From: CAZYFH01 sp965249175
Lineage (GTDB): Bacteria > Acidobacteriota > Vicinamibacteria > Vicinamibacterales > UBA8438
NCBI GenBank assembly: GCA_965249175.1
Contig: OZ252227.1
Span: 4,216,001-4,280,000 of the forward strand
Reading direction: 5' to 3'
DNA: 64,000 nt
The translations under genes and the position numbers were made by a program. Positions 35,490 through 44,735 of this stretch are shown one piece after another. Position 1 is the stretch's first letter, and each line of letters begins with the position of its first letter. Below the pieces are notes generated by a model, which had not been told where the DNA came from, ran no database searches, and saw only the letters and a list, made by a program, of their open reading frames with translations.

Positions 35490-36938
35490 ATGGTGGGATC
35501 CCACGAGATTAGCTACGACACCCTGATCCCCAACAACGTCGGGCTTGCCGAGGACCGCCGCGTGCTCAAGGCACTGGAGCGCTGGCACCCAGGCTACATC
35601 GATTGGTGGCACAGCATGGGACCGAACGGTTTTCAGCAGTCCGAGGTCTACCTGCGCACCGCGATTAGCGTCGACCACGCAGGCTGGGCCAAGTTCGGGT
35701 TCGTCAAGATGCCGGAGTATCGCTGGGGCATTCTGCTCGCACCGGCGGTCGAGGACCGTACCATCGGGTTTGGGGCGCACAAGGGCGAACCGGTCTGGCA
35801 GGACGTGCCGGGCGAGCATCGGTCCATGCTGCGGCGTCTGGTGGTCATCCAGGGTGACACCGAGCCGGCATCAGTCGAGCAACAACGCTATCTGGGCCAG
35901 ACGGCGCCGTCACTCTATGACATGCGCAACCTATTCCAGGTGAACGTCGAGGAAGGCCGCCATCTGTGGGCGATGGTCTACGTCCTGCAGAAATACTTCG
36001 GCCGCGACGGGCGCGAGGAGGCAGCGGCGCTCCTCGAGCGGCGCTCCGGCGACCAGGACCGGCCGCGCATGCTGGGCGCGTTCAACGAGCAGACGCCCGA
36101 CTGGCTCTCGTTCTTCATGTTCACGTTCTTCACCGACCGAGACGGCAAGATGCAGCTGGAAAGCCTGGCGCAGTCCGGCTTCGATCCATTGTCCCGGACC
36201 TGTCGTTTCATGCTGACGGAAGAGGCGCACCACATGTTCGTCGGCGAGACCGGTATCCGCCGCACGGTGCAGCGCACCTGCGAGGCGATGCGGGCGGCGG
36301 GGATCGACGACCCGCACGACACGGACCGGATCAGAGCCCTCGGCGTGATCGATCTGCCGACCATGCAGAAGAAGGCCAACCTGCACTACTCGTTGTCCCT
36401 CGATCTCTTTGGTTCCGAGCTGTCGACCAACGCCGCCAACGCCTACACCGCGGGGATCAAGGGTCGCTTCCACGAAGACCGGATCGACGACGACCACCGT
36501 TTGCTGGACGCCACCTATCCGATCCTCAGGCTCGTCGCGGGGCGCATCGCGCTGGTCGAGCAGCCGGCGCTGTCCGCGCTCAACATGCGATTGCGTGACG
36601 ACTACGTCCGCGATTGCGAGGAGGGAATCGGCCGCTGGAACAGGATTATCGAAGGGGCCGAGATCGACTTCCGACTCCGCCTGCCGCATCTGGCCTTCAA
36701 TCGGGCGATCGGCGAGTTCGCCCGCGTGCATGCATCGCCGGAGGGAGCGCTCCTTGACGCCGCCGAGTGGGCACGACGACGCGACGAGTGGCTACCCTCG
36801 GTGGCGGACGGGGACTTCGTGCAGTCGTTGATGGAGACGGAACGGGCGCCCGGCGCCTACGCCGGCTGGATCGCACCGCCGAAGCGGGGCATCGACAACA
36901 AGCCAGGCGATTTCGAATACGTCAGGCTCGAGGCGTGA
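35490..36938 (+). CDS. boxB: Benzoyl-CoA 2,3-epoxidase, oxygenase subunit
   Basis: 482 residues from the ATG at 35490, which has GGAGGAGG 4-5 nt upstream; a GTG at 35457 overlapping the boxC stop is less likely. The di-iron ligand helices are visible: NVEEGRHLWAMVYVL (E-x-x-H), NEQTPDWLSFFMFTFFTDRD and LTEEAHHMFVGE (second E-x-x-H). Also typical are SYDTLIPNNVGLAEDRR at the N-terminus and PPKRGIDNKPGDFEYV at the C-terminus. BoxB epoxidises benzoyl-CoA with O2 and electrons from the reductase BoxA. No boxA is in this window. Confidence 0.93.
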   Translation: MVGSHEISYDTLIPNNVGLAEDRRVLKALERWHPGYIDWWHSMGPNGFQQSEVYLRTAISVDHAGWAKFGFVKMPEYRWGILLAPAVEDRTIGFGAHKGEPVWQDVPGEHRSMLRRLVVIQGDTEPASVEQQRYLGQTAPSLYDMRNLFQVNVEEGRHLWAMVYVLQKYFGRDGREEAAALLERRSGDQDRPRMLGAFNEQTPDWLSFFMFTFFTDRDGKMQLESLAQSGFDPLSRTCRFMLTEEAHHMFVGETGIRRTVQRTCEAMRAAGIDDPHDTDRIRALGVIDLPTMQKKANLHYSLSLDLFGSELSTNAANAYTAGIKGRFHEDRIDDDHRLLDATYPILRLVAGRIALVEQPALSALNMRLRDDYVRDCEEGIGRWNRIIEGAEIDFRLRLPHLAFNRAIGEFARVHASPEGALLDAAEWARRRDEWLPSVADGDFVQSLMETERAPGAYAGWIAPPKRGIDNKPGDFEYVRLEA

Positions 36939-36957
36939 GCCCCGCCACGCGGTCCTG

Positions 36958-37506
36958 CTAGTCCCTCACCAGCGCGCCCTGCACTGCGGAGATCAGGATT
37001 CGCTTCGCCATTGTGGCGCTCATCTCGGCGTGTCGGACACCCAGCTCGAGGCCGAGCGCGCTCCACAGGAAGACGACCGTGACGGTCGCAGACTCGTTCT
37101 TTGAGAGCCGGCGCTCCGCCTGCCATACGGGCGCCCAGGCTCGCTCGACCCGGGACCACAAGCTCCCGTAGGTCGCGCCGCGGTCTGTCAAGTGTCGCCG
37201 TAGGGTGATTCCCAGGGCACCGGGTGAGTCCAGCAGCAAGGCGAAGCTCCGCTCGACTGTTTCGCCGAGCGAGAGACGGGCAGCCATGATCTCGAGCTGC
37301 CTGGCCTGCCAGGGATCGAACAGCGACGCCGAGAGCGCATCGACGAGTCCCTGATGGCCACCGAAGAGGGAGTGCAGCCATTGGCGGGTGATACCGCTCG
37401 CCTCGGCCACCCGACTCGGGGTGAGCGCGGACCACCCGTCCGTCTCGATCACGAGTTGGGCGGCTTTCAACGCCGCGGCGCGGCTGTCGGAGAAGGCAGT
37501 TGACAC
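36958..37506 (-). CDS. TetR-family transcriptional regulator
   Basis: 182 residues from a GTG at 37506. The N-terminal helix-turn-helix is typical (KAAQLVIETDGWSALTPSRV, AEASGITRQWLHSLFGGHQG), and the C-terminal half is an all-helical ligand domain. It is convergent with boxB (19-bp gap) and divergent from the secreted epoxide-hydrolase-like gene. By position it is the best candidate for control of the benzoate genes, which in other bacteria are often controlled by BoxR instead. An inverted repeat overlaps its own start, suggesting autoregulation. Confidence 0.8.
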   Translation of the reverse strand: MSTAFSDSRAAALKAAQLVIETDGWSALTPSRVAEASGITRQWLHSLFGGHQGLVDALSASLFDPWQARQLEIMAARLSLGETVERSFALLLDSPGALGITLRRHLTDRGATYGSLWSRVERAWAPVWQAERRLSKNESATVTVVFLWSALGLELGVRHAEMSATMAKRILISAVQGALVRD

Positions 37507-37514
37507 GTCGTCAA
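37500..37514. promoter_or_regulatory. Candidate TetR operator
   Basis: TTGACACGTCGTCAA is an inverted repeat (arms TTGAC/GTCAA, 5-nt spacer) that covers the GTG start of the tetR gene and lies at the edge of the 115-bp divergent region. It is next to an AT-rich patch (TTAATAGACTA) suited to a promoter. Binding is inferred from position and symmetry only. Confidence 0.4.
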
Positions 37515-37621
37515 TTAATAGACTACAACGAGCAATCCGTTCCGCGCGCTCGGACGTAAGTGTAGGCGCAACGCACCAAACCGCGCGGGCTTCGGTCGTT
37601 CGGTAAAGAGGGGATCGCGCG

Positions 37622-38086
37622 ATGACACACCGACTTCACTCCCGTCGGAGTTTTCTGTCCACGTCGAGCGGACTGGCCGGTTTCCTGACGCTGGGCGCCG
37701 GATCGAGGGCGAGCGCCGCGCCGCTCTCCGAGGTCGAGGCCGAGACCAGGCGAGTCGTCGAAGACTACCTCAGGGCGTCCACCGACCTCACCTCGAATCG
37801 GCTCGGCGACTTCCTGGCCGAAGACATCACGTACGAGTACGGCGACACGCGGTTCGATGACAGAGCGTCGATGCTCGCCGCCCGCGCGAGCCTGATGGAC
37901 CTCCTCACCGCACGACGGTACGACATCCGTCGCTCAATGGTCCTTGGGCACGTGCTGCTGCACGAACGGATCGATAAGCTGGAGGCGAATGGCGGCGAGC
38001 TGAGCTTTCACGTCGCATCTCTCTTCATCGTCACGGAGGGTCGTATCCAAGAGTGGCGCGAATACCTCTGGCCAGACGTGGAGTAG
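37622..38086 (+). CDS. Exported limonene-epoxide-hydrolase/SnoaL-like protein
   Basis: 154 residues with an N-terminal SRRSFLSTSSGLAGFLTLGA, a Tat-like signal. The mature part has the NTF2-like cone fold (VVEDYLRASTDLTSNRL, FLAEDITYEYGDTRFDD). It also has two catalytic-like segments of limonene-1,2-epoxide hydrolase: HERIDKLEANGG, matching the R-x-D pair, and RIQEWREYLWPD, where the second acid would be Glu rather than Asp. It is divergent from the tetR gene. An epoxide-handling role beside the epoxide-forming box pathway is attractive but unproved, since the protein appears exported. Confidence 0.65.
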   Translation: MTHRLHSRRSFLSTSSGLAGFLTLGAGSRASAAPLSEVEAETRRVVEDYLRASTDLTSNRLGDFLAEDITYEYGDTRFDDRASMLAARASLMDLLTARRYDIRRSMVLGHVLLHERIDKLEANGGELSFHVASLFIVTEGRIQEWREYLWPDVE

Positions 38087-38151
38087 CGGCACCGGCGCCG
38101 GTTCCACGCATCACCAGGGCCCGCGGCGTCCGAGGGCCACCGGCCCGGGCG

Positions 38152-40674
38152 TCACTCCGATCGCAGCGCGGCAACTGGATCGGCGCGGCCGGCCCGTCGC
38201 GCCGGGAGATACGACGCAACGACCGCCGTCGCCAGCAGGACGAGTGGCGCCGCCACGAACGTGACCGGGTCGAGTGTCGGGATGCCGAACAGGACTCCGC
38301 TGAGCAGACGCGCTGCCACGAGTGACAGCGTCAGCCCGAGCGCGCTGCCGACCAGCACGAGCTTGATCCCGTTGCCGGTCAGGAGTCGAGTGATGGTCCC
38401 CGCGCTCGCCCCGAGCGCTATCCTGATGCCGACCTCCCGGGTTCTTGCCGCCACCGCGTGGCTCACCGCGCCGTAGAGTCCGACCACCGACAGCAACAGG
38501 GCCAGCACCGCGAACGCCGACAGCACGAACGCGGCCAGTTGCGCGGCCAGACGGCTGCTGGCCAGATGCCGGGCCATCGTCGTGGCGTCCAGCACCATCA
38601 GGTCGGGCACGATCGTTCGACCGCTGGTAACCAGGGCGATCGCAGTCTGGTCCGGGTCGCTCGTGGTGCGCGCGACGAAGGTGAGGTAGCGGGCGTCACG
38701 CTGGGAGTACGGCTCATACACCATGACGTCAGGCCCACCGCCGGTTAGTGACACGCTGATGTCTCCCGCCACGCCAACGACACGAAGGTCGTCCTCGTCG
38801 GGATCCGGATCGCGCAAGAGGCGGCCGACCGCTTCCCCCTCCGGCCAGAAGCGTCGCGCCAACGCCTCGCTGACGATTGCCACCCGCGGTTCGCCTGGCC
38901 CGTCCGACTCCGCAAAGGGCCGGCCGCGCACCATCCGAATGCCAGCCGCATCGAAGAACGCGGGGCCCACGGGCGCCCACTCGGCCGTGAACGCCTCTTC
39001 ATCCGGCGGCGGCTCGTGGCCGTCAACGTTGAAGCGAATCGACCCGAACGAGGCCACGGAGAGCGGCAGGCGGCCCGTAATCCCGACCGTCGCCACCCCC
39101 GGCAATGCGCGGAACCGGTCACGCATCTGACGCACGAGCGCACGCGTCTCACCGGCGGTGTACAGGTTCGGCGGGAACGAGACGCTCATCAGGGCGGTCG
39201 GGTCCCGTCCGAAACCCGGGTCGACCGCCAGTACCTGCTGGAAGTTCCGCACGAAGAGTCCGGCGCCGACCAACAGCACGAGCGATACGGTGAGCTGGGT
39301 CACGATCAGGCCGCTGCGCCACCCGCCCTGCCCCGGCCGTCCGCTCCCCGCAGTCCCCTCCTTGAGTGTTGCGACCTCGTCCGGGCGCGTGGTCTGGAGC
39401 GCCGGCACGAGCCCGAGCGCCGTGCCCGCCAGCACCGCAACACCGAACGTGAACGCGAAGACACGCGTATCGAGCGCGAGGTCTAAGTAGAGCGTGGCCG
39501 GGATCGGCATTGGCAGATCGGCATTCAGCAAGCTGCGGAGACCCCACATCGCCAGACCCAGGCCAGACGCGCCACCGAGCAGACCGAGCAGCGTCGTCTC
39601 GGCTAGCAATTGCCGCACAAGCGCCCCGCGCGACGCCCCTAATGCCAGTCGCAACGAGATTTCGCCGCGTCGGTCCCGCGCGCGGGCCAGGAGGAAGCCC
39701 GCCAGATTCGTGCAGGCCAAAAGCAGGACCAGTCCCACCACCCCCATGAGCAGCCCCGCCGAGGTGCGGATATACGGGTCCAACCCCGGCGTGAAGAGCA
39801 CGTCGGTGGTCGGCACCATCCGAAAACGGGTCCCAACGTCCCAGCCCTCCGGCCGCGCATCATCGAGCGAGGCAGCAATCGCTGCGGCTGCCGTTTCCGC
39901 TTGGGCTCGCGTCGCGCCTGGGGCAAGACGCGCTTTGCCCCACCATCCCCAGGCACTCCAATCGTCGCGGAGATCCACGCCCGCCAACTCGTTCGCCATC
40001 GACGCCGGCACGAAGAGCACGGTTTCGATCCAGCGTCCACTACCCGGATAGTCCGCGGGCACAATCCCGATCACGGTGTACGCGCGGCCGTTGACCCGGA
40101 GATCCCGCCCGACTACGTCGGGGTCGCCGCCAAACCGACGGTGCCAGTAGCCGTAGCTCAACATCACCACCGGATGGCCGCCCGGCACGCGGTCGTCCTC
40201 GGGCCCAATCGCCCGCCCCTCGAGCGCCTCGACACCAAGGGTCTGGAAGTAGTCGCCGGTGATTACCTCGGCGAAGACGCCCTCCACCCCTCCCGCACTG
40301 TCGACCTGCGCGGGGAGGTAGGTGCTCTCCGCAAACCCGCTGAACACCGCTGCGGTCGCGTCCCGGAGGTCCTCGACCGCCGGATAGGAGATCGGCAAGT
40401 ACCCGCCAAGGAGGTTTGAATCCGGCGGGCTCATGAAGATGTCGATCAGCTCGTCGGGGCGCTGCACGAGGTCCAGGTCCTCCCGCAAGACGATGGCATT
40501 GACCAGGGTGAAGATGGCGGTGTTCGCGCCGATGCCGATGGCGAGCGACAGCACGGCGATCGCCGTGAAACCAGGACGCTTGCGAAGCATGCGGCTGCCG
40601 TACCGCAGGTCGGCGACCAGGACGTCGAGGAGGCGAAACGCGACGGGGCCGTGGGGAGGTTCGTGACGTCGCAT
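38152..40674 (-). CDS. MacB-like ABC permease of the ADOP type
   Basis: About 840 residues from the ATG at 40674. It has two FtsX/MacB permease units in one chain: an N-terminal DLRYGSRMLRKRPGFTAIAV, a periplasmic MacB core domain (YLPISYPAVEDLRDATAAVF), a three-helix FtsX block (LLMGVVGLVLLLACTNLAGF), then a second periplasmic domain and a last block (FAVLALLLSVVGLYGAVSHA, PARRAGRADPVAALRSE). There is no ATPase nearby, hence 'orphan'. It lacks the N-terminal helical bundle seen in the PadR-linked ADOP. Divergent transcription from padR suggests shared control. Confidence 0.85.
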   Translation of the reverse strand: MRRHEPPHGPVAFRLLDVLVADLRYGSRMLRKRPGFTAIAVLSLAIGIGANTAIFTLVNAIVLREDLDLVQRPDELIDIFMSPPDSNLLGGYLPISYPAVEDLRDATAAVFSGFAESTYLPAQVDSAGGVEGVFAEVITGDYFQTLGVEALEGRAIGPEDDRVPGGHPVVMLSYGYWHRRFGGDPDVVGRDLRVNGRAYTVIGIVPADYPGSGRWIETVLFVPASMANELAGVDLRDDWSAWGWWGKARLAPGATRAQAETAAAAIAASLDDARPEGWDVGTRFRMVPTTDVLFTPGLDPYIRTSAGLLMGVVGLVLLLACTNLAGFLLARARDRRGEISLRLALGASRGALVRQLLAETTLLGLLGGASGLGLAMWGLRSLLNADLPMPIPATLYLDLALDTRVFAFTFGVAVLAGTALGLVPALQTTRPDEVATLKEGTAGSGRPGQGGWRSGLIVTQLTVSLVLLVGAGLFVRNFQQVLAVDPGFGRDPTALMSVSFPPNLYTAGETRALVRQMRDRFRALPGVATVGITGRLPLSVASFGSIRFNVDGHEPPPDEEAFTAEWAPVGPAFFDAAGIRMVRGRPFAESDGPGEPRVAIVSEALARRFWPEGEAVGRLLRDPDPDEDDLRVVGVAGDISVSLTGGGPDVMVYEPYSQRDARYLTFVARTTSDPDQTAIALVTSGRTIVPDLMVLDATTMARHLASSRLAAQLAAFVLSAFAVLALLLSVVGLYGAVSHAVAARTREVGIRIALGASAGTITRLLTGNGIKLVLVGSALGLTLSLVAARLLSGVLFGIPTLDPVTFVAAPLVLLATAVVASYLPARRAGRADPVAALRSE

Positions 40675-40763
40675 GGCACTCTGAGCCAACACCACCAAGG
40701 GACGGAAACCGGGAGCGTAAGGTTCGTTGGTGCCACCGGGCCGCAGCCGGCCCGTGATTCCTG

Positions 40764-40805
40764 TTGACAGGTTACACGTAGATATCTACGATACCTGTAG
40801 ACAGG
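40764..40805 (+). promoter_or_regulatory. padR promoter with palindromic operator
   Basis: TTGACA at 40764-40769 and TACGAT at 40787-40792 are separated by 17 bp and make a good sigma-70-type promoter for padR (ATG at 40810). The perfect 14-bp palindrome CGTAGATATCTACG (40777-40790) fills the spacer and overlaps the -10 box. A second inverted repeat CCTGTAGACAGG lies at 40794-40805. PadR proteins bind such palindromes, so autorepression, and possibly control of the divergent permease, is inferred. Confidence 0.65.
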
Positions 40806-40809
40806 CAAC

Positions 40810-41172
40810 ATGAATTTACCGGTGCGCACCGTGACCCACGCCCGACAGGACGTGCCCTATGGCACGCTCGATCTCCTCGTCCTCAAGACGCTCGATACCC
40901 TCGGTCCGACGCACGGATTCGGGATCGCCCGGCGCATTGAGCAAGTGTCCGAGCACCTCGTCACTTTGAACCAGGGCTCGATTTACCCGGCGTTGTTGCG
41001 GATTCGTCAACGGGGGTGGATCACGGCGTCGTGGGGGATCTCGGAGACGAACCGGCGCGCCAAGTACTACGCGCTCACCAAAGCGGGTCGAGCGCAGCTC
41101 ACGGCCGAAGTCGAGAACTGGGAGCGCACCGCGGCGCTCGTGTCGCGGTTCTTGACGACGGAGCCCCGCTGA
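40810..41172 (+). CDS. PadR-family transcriptional repressor
   Basis: 120 residues. The winged-helix of the PadR family is plain: YGTLDLLVLKTLDTLGPTHG, FGIARRIEQVSEHLVTLNQG, SIYPALLRIRQRGWITASWG, YYALTKAGRAQL. Its stop TGA overlaps the ATG of the next ADOP permease (TGATG-type overlap at 41170-41174), so the two are translationally coupled. This is the standard acidobacterial PadR-ADOP pair. The operator is described separately. Confidence 0.92.
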   Translation: MNLPVRTVTHARQDVPYGTLDLLVLKTLDTLGPTHGFGIARRIEQVSEHLVTLNQGSIYPALLRIRQRGWITASWGISETNRRAKYYALTKAGRAQLTAEVENWERTAALVSRFLTTEPR

Positions 41173-43823
41173 TGCGCGCGTGGCCAAGCAAGATCGGCGC
41201 GCTCTTTCGACAGCGGCAGCTCGATGACGAGATGGATGAGGAGATTCGCACGCATCTGGAGATGGCCGCCGACGAGAACCGCCGTCGCGGGATGAGCCCA
41301 TCGGACGCGCAGCGCGCCGCGCGGCGAAGCTTCGGAGGGATCGACCAGATTCGAGAGACCTGCCGCGAGACACGGGGACTGCGGTGGGTCGACGACCTCA
41401 GGAGTGATCTGCGGTTTGGCCTTCGCGGCCTGGCACGGAACCCTAGCTTCACCGTCACGGCGGTGCTGGTGTTGTCGGTCGGTATCGGGGCGACCGCGGC
41501 CATGTTCAGCGTCAGCAGCGCGTTCCTCTTGCGCCCGTTTCCGGCACCCGACCCCGATCGACTCGTCGTGCTGGCGCAGCACGACGTGCGCCACGATGCC
41601 ACTGCGAGCGGCGTCAACCGCCTGTCGTACCCCGCGTACTTGGATTACCGGAATCGAAACCAGGTCCTCGAGGGCTTGGCGGCCTACGACAGCGCCGGAG
41701 AGATTCTGTCTGCCGCGGGCGTCTCCGGACCGGTCTCCGTCGAATACGTCAGTCACGACTTCTTCGAGGTGCTGCGAGTCGATGCGGCGCTCGGCCGCAC
41801 GTTCCGGCCGGACGACGGTCGCGACGCGGCCGTCGTTGTGCTGTCTCATCGCGCCTGGCAGAACCGCTTCGGCGCCGACCCGTCGGTGGTCGGACGCGTC
41901 GTGCGCGTGGGTTCAACCCAGCAGACCGTCATCGGCGTCGCTCCGGAGTCGTTCGTGTTCACCGACCTGTTTGCCGTGCCCGAGCTGTATGCCCCAGTCA
42001 CCCAGTTCGGACATGTCGGTGCGAATCGGGACGACCTGCTCACCGACCGCAGCCGGGAAGTGTTCTCACTGATCGGCCGCCTGAGACCTGGTGTCACCTT
42101 GGCCGCCGCGCGTGCGAATCTCGGCGTCTTACACACGGCGCTGGTGGCCGAGTATCCGGACTCGATGGAGCACACCGAGCTCGTGGTCGAGTGGGAACGC
42201 CGCGCGCGACCCACCCCGGAGGCCGCCAGACTCTCCGCGCTCCTGATGGCGTTCGTGATGGCGTTGGCGTCACTCGTCCTGTTGATCGCCTGCGCCAACG
42301 TCGCGACGCTCTTGATTGGTCGCGGCGTCGGTCGTCAACGGGAGATGGCGCTACGGGCGGGACTCGGCGCAACGCGGCTTCGGCTGGTGCGACAGTTACT
42401 CAGTGAGAGCGTTCTCCTCGCACTCCTGGGTGGCACGGGGGGGGCGTTGGCGGCGTTGTGGGCCACCGACGTGCTCGGGACGATGGGGACCATCGACGTG
42501 GGGATGGACTGGCGGGCGTTCGCCTTCACCGCCGTGGCGGCGATCGTGACGGGAGTGATCACCGGCTTCGCGCCGGCGCTGCGGACCACACGGGTAGACC
42601 TGACCCGCGCCATCGGGCAGGGCGGTCGGGGCGCGAACGGGGGTCCCACGGGGCAACGCCTCACGAGCGCGCTGATCGTGGCGCAAGTCGCGATGTCCGT
42701 ACTACTGCTGGTCTGCGCTGGTCTGTTCGTGCGCAGCGGGCAGAACGCCGCGAACCTCGACGTCGGGTTTCGGACCGACCACCTGCTGCTGCTCTCGGTT
42801 GACCCCCTCGGGCAGGGGTACGGGCCGGAACAAGCGCTCGGTTTCTATCGCGACGTCGTCGACGAGGTGGCCGCACTGCCCGGCGTCAGGTCGGCGAGTT
42901 GGGCGAGCATGGCCCCACAGCGCGACGATACGAACATGGATGTGGTCACGCTGGATGGCGGCGCCATCTCGGAAACCGACCCGGTTCGGGTCTACAGCAA
43001 TCGTGTCGACTCGGCGTTCTTCGCCACCGTCGACGTCCCGGTGATGCTGGGACGCGGGTTCAGCCCAGAGGACGCCGAAGGACAAGCCGTGGCCGTGATC
43101 AGTGAGGCGGCGGCGCGGCAGTTCTGGCCCGATCAAGACGCGCTCGGCAAGCGGTTCTTTACGCCCACGGCGCCGGAGCGCCCGTTCGCGGTCATCGGGA
43201 TCGCGCGCGACGCACTCCTCGAGGCCCTCACCACCGAGATGCGCGCCGTCGTGCACTTGCCGTTCGGTCAGCGGCTCTCGGGCCCGGCCACGCTCCATGT
43301 GCACACCGAGGGACCGCCGACCGCGCTCGCCTCGACGGTCACCGAGGTCGTGCGGCAACACGACCCGACGCTGGCGGTCTACGGCCTCACCAGCATGGAC
43401 ACGCTGGTCAACGACGGTCTGCTCGCGACGAGCCGGCGCGCTGCCTGGCTGTTCGGCGCCTTCGGCGGCCTGGGTCTCTTGCTCGCGGCGGTGGGGCTCT
43501 ACGGCATGGTGGCGTACTCGGTCACACAGCGGATGCACGAGTTCGGCATTCGCACCGCCCTGGGGGCGACGGCCGCCGGCATCCTTCGTTTGGCGCTCGG
43601 GCGAAGTATGGTGCTCACCGGAATCGGACTGGTCCTCGGGGCCCTGTCCGCCGCCGCCGTGACGCCGTTCACCGCGGGCTTCCTCGTCGGCGTCGAACCC
43701 ACCGACGCGGTTGTGTTCGGCGTGACCGCACTCTTGCTCGGCGGCGTGGCGCTACTTGCCTGCCTGGTACCGGCCCGTCGGGCGGCACGGGCCGACCCGC
43801 TGGCGACGCTGAACGCCGGCTGA
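41172..43823 (+). CDS. MacB-like ABC permease of the ADOP type, with N-terminal helical domain
   Basis: 883 residues from the ATG at 41172, which overlaps the padR stop. The first ~80 residues (RQRQLDDEMDEEIRTHLEMA, SDAQRAARRSFGGIDQI) are the extra soluble helical domain typical of PadR-coupled ADOPs. Two permease halves follow, with periplasmic domains and FtsX blocks (VMALASLVLLIACANVATLL, GLGLLLAAVGLYGMVAYSV). The chain ends with VPARRAARADPLATLNAG. No ATPase partner is present in the window. Proposed roles for such proteins are export or stress handling, and the substrate is unknown. Confidence 0.88.
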   Translation: MRAWPSKIGALFRQRQLDDEMDEEIRTHLEMAADENRRRGMSPSDAQRAARRSFGGIDQIRETCRETRGLRWVDDLRSDLRFGLRGLARNPSFTVTAVLVLSVGIGATAAMFSVSSAFLLRPFPAPDPDRLVVLAQHDVRHDATASGVNRLSYPAYLDYRNRNQVLEGLAAYDSAGEILSAAGVSGPVSVEYVSHDFFEVLRVDAALGRTFRPDDGRDAAVVVLSHRAWQNRFGADPSVVGRVVRVGSTQQTVIGVAPESFVFTDLFAVPELYAPVTQFGHVGANRDDLLTDRSREVFSLIGRLRPGVTLAAARANLGVLHTALVAEYPDSMEHTELVVEWERRARPTPEAARLSALLMAFVMALASLVLLIACANVATLLIGRGVGRQREMALRAGLGATRLRLVRQLLSESVLLALLGGTGGALAALWATDVLGTMGTIDVGMDWRAFAFTAVAAIVTGVITGFAPALRTTRVDLTRAIGQGGRGANGGPTGQRLTSALIVAQVAMSVLLLVCAGLFVRSGQNAANLDVGFRTDHLLLLSVDPLGQGYGPEQALGFYRDVVDEVAALPGVRSASWASMAPQRDDTNMDVVTLDGGAISETDPVRVYSNRVDSAFFATVDVPVMLGRGFSPEDAEGQAVAVISEAAARQFWPDQDALGKRFFTPTAPERPFAVIGIARDALLEALTTEMRAVVHLPFGQRLSGPATLHVHTEGPPTALASTVTEVVRQHDPTLAVYGLTSMDTLVNDGLLATSRRAAWLFGAFGGLGLLLAAVGLYGMVAYSVTQRMHEFGIRTALGATAAGILRLALGRSMVLTGIGLVLGALSAAAVTPFTAGFLVGVEPTDAVVFGVTALLLGGVALLACLVPARRAARADPLATLNAG

Positions 43824-43856
43824 GCGTCCACCGCTCGTGGCGGCGACAGGACTCGC

Positions 43857-44735
43857 TCAACGCGCGCTCTGGGGATCGATGAGCCGCGCACCGGTCTCCG
43901 CCTCGCGGTAGTCGAAGAACTCTTGCGTGATCGTCGCCTGGAACTCGCCGAGCGCGGTTGTGACGCGCCCGGTCAGCGTCGTGGACGCCGGCATCCAGAC
44001 ACCGCCGACGTGCGTCATCTCCGCCGACACCGCAAACCCCTCCATCCGCGCAAGCCACCGCAGCGGCAGGAAGTCTATCCCGACGTTGTCGAAGCTGTAC
44101 ACCGCAATCTGTTGCACTTCGGGATCGATCCAGGACGTGACGATCGACGACTTGTTGAATCCTCGACTGATGCGCGGGTTGTGGGACTCGTCGTTCACTC
44201 CCGTCGGGTAGTACTCGATCCGGACGACCTCGCGACCGGCACGCGTGTCACGACCCGCAAGATAGTAGGCGCCGGGCTCGAACGGAAACTCCGTGCCGTA
44301 GAACGCGTCGGTGATGAAGCCCGGTACGAGATCCTGGGAGTCCTCGCGCGCGCGCCGCCGGCGTTCCGCGCGTTGCCAATCGGCCTCGGCGTCGCGACGC
44401 TCGTGCTCGTCGACGTCGATGCCGTCGAACCGCACGGGACTCCGCACCGCCACGCCGTCACGGACGTACCACTCGTACTCGCGCCGGAACCCGGAGAACG
44501 GGACCACCGACGCCGCCTCGATCTCGACCGTAAAGACGTGGCGCACGATGAAATCCCCGAGCTGGCGCCACGACGTGTATCGGTTATCGAGGACGCGCGC
44601 CATGAGCTGGTCGATCTCGTTCTCGCCAGGTGAGGCCTGCACGCCGCCCTCGCTCGACGCGCCGGCGATCGACGTCCCAGTGGCGATTGACCAGGCAACC
44701 GCCGCCACACACACGCTTCCCTTGGCTCCGCGCAT
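43857..44735 (-). CDS. Secreted hypothetical protein (LolA/outer-membrane-sorting-like)
   Basis: 292 residues from the ATG at 44735; no strong ribosome site supports this or the upstream GTG. The signal peptide is followed by NEIDQLMARVLDNRYTSWRQ, FSGFRREYEWYVRDGVAV, GAYYLAGRDTRAGREVVRIE and WMPASTTLTGRVTTALGEF. The repeating long beta strands recall LolA/LppX-type half-barrels that bind lipids. A strongly charged linker (EHERRDAEADWQRAERRRRA) interrupts it. It is convergent with the ADOP gene (33-bp gap). The family is tentative. Confidence 0.55.
   Translation of the reverse strand: MRGAKGSVCVAAVAWSIATGTSIAGASSEGGVQASPGENEIDQLMARVLDNRYTSWRQLGDFIVRHVFTVEIEAASVVPFSGFRREYEWYVRDGVAVRSPVRFDGIDVDEHERRDAEADWQRAERRRRAREDSQDLVPGFITDAFYGTEFPFEPGAYYLAGRDTRAGREVVRIEYYPTGVNDESHNPRISRGFNKSSIVTSWIDPEVQQIAVYSFDNVGIDFLPLRWLARMEGFAVSAEMTHVGGVWMPASTTLTGRVTTALGEFQATITQEFFDYREAETGARLIDPQSAR

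Noticed and set aside
40713..40733. Further copy of the dispersed repeat upstream of padR
   Set aside because: Only 13 bases (CGTAAGGTTCGTT) match; too short to call.
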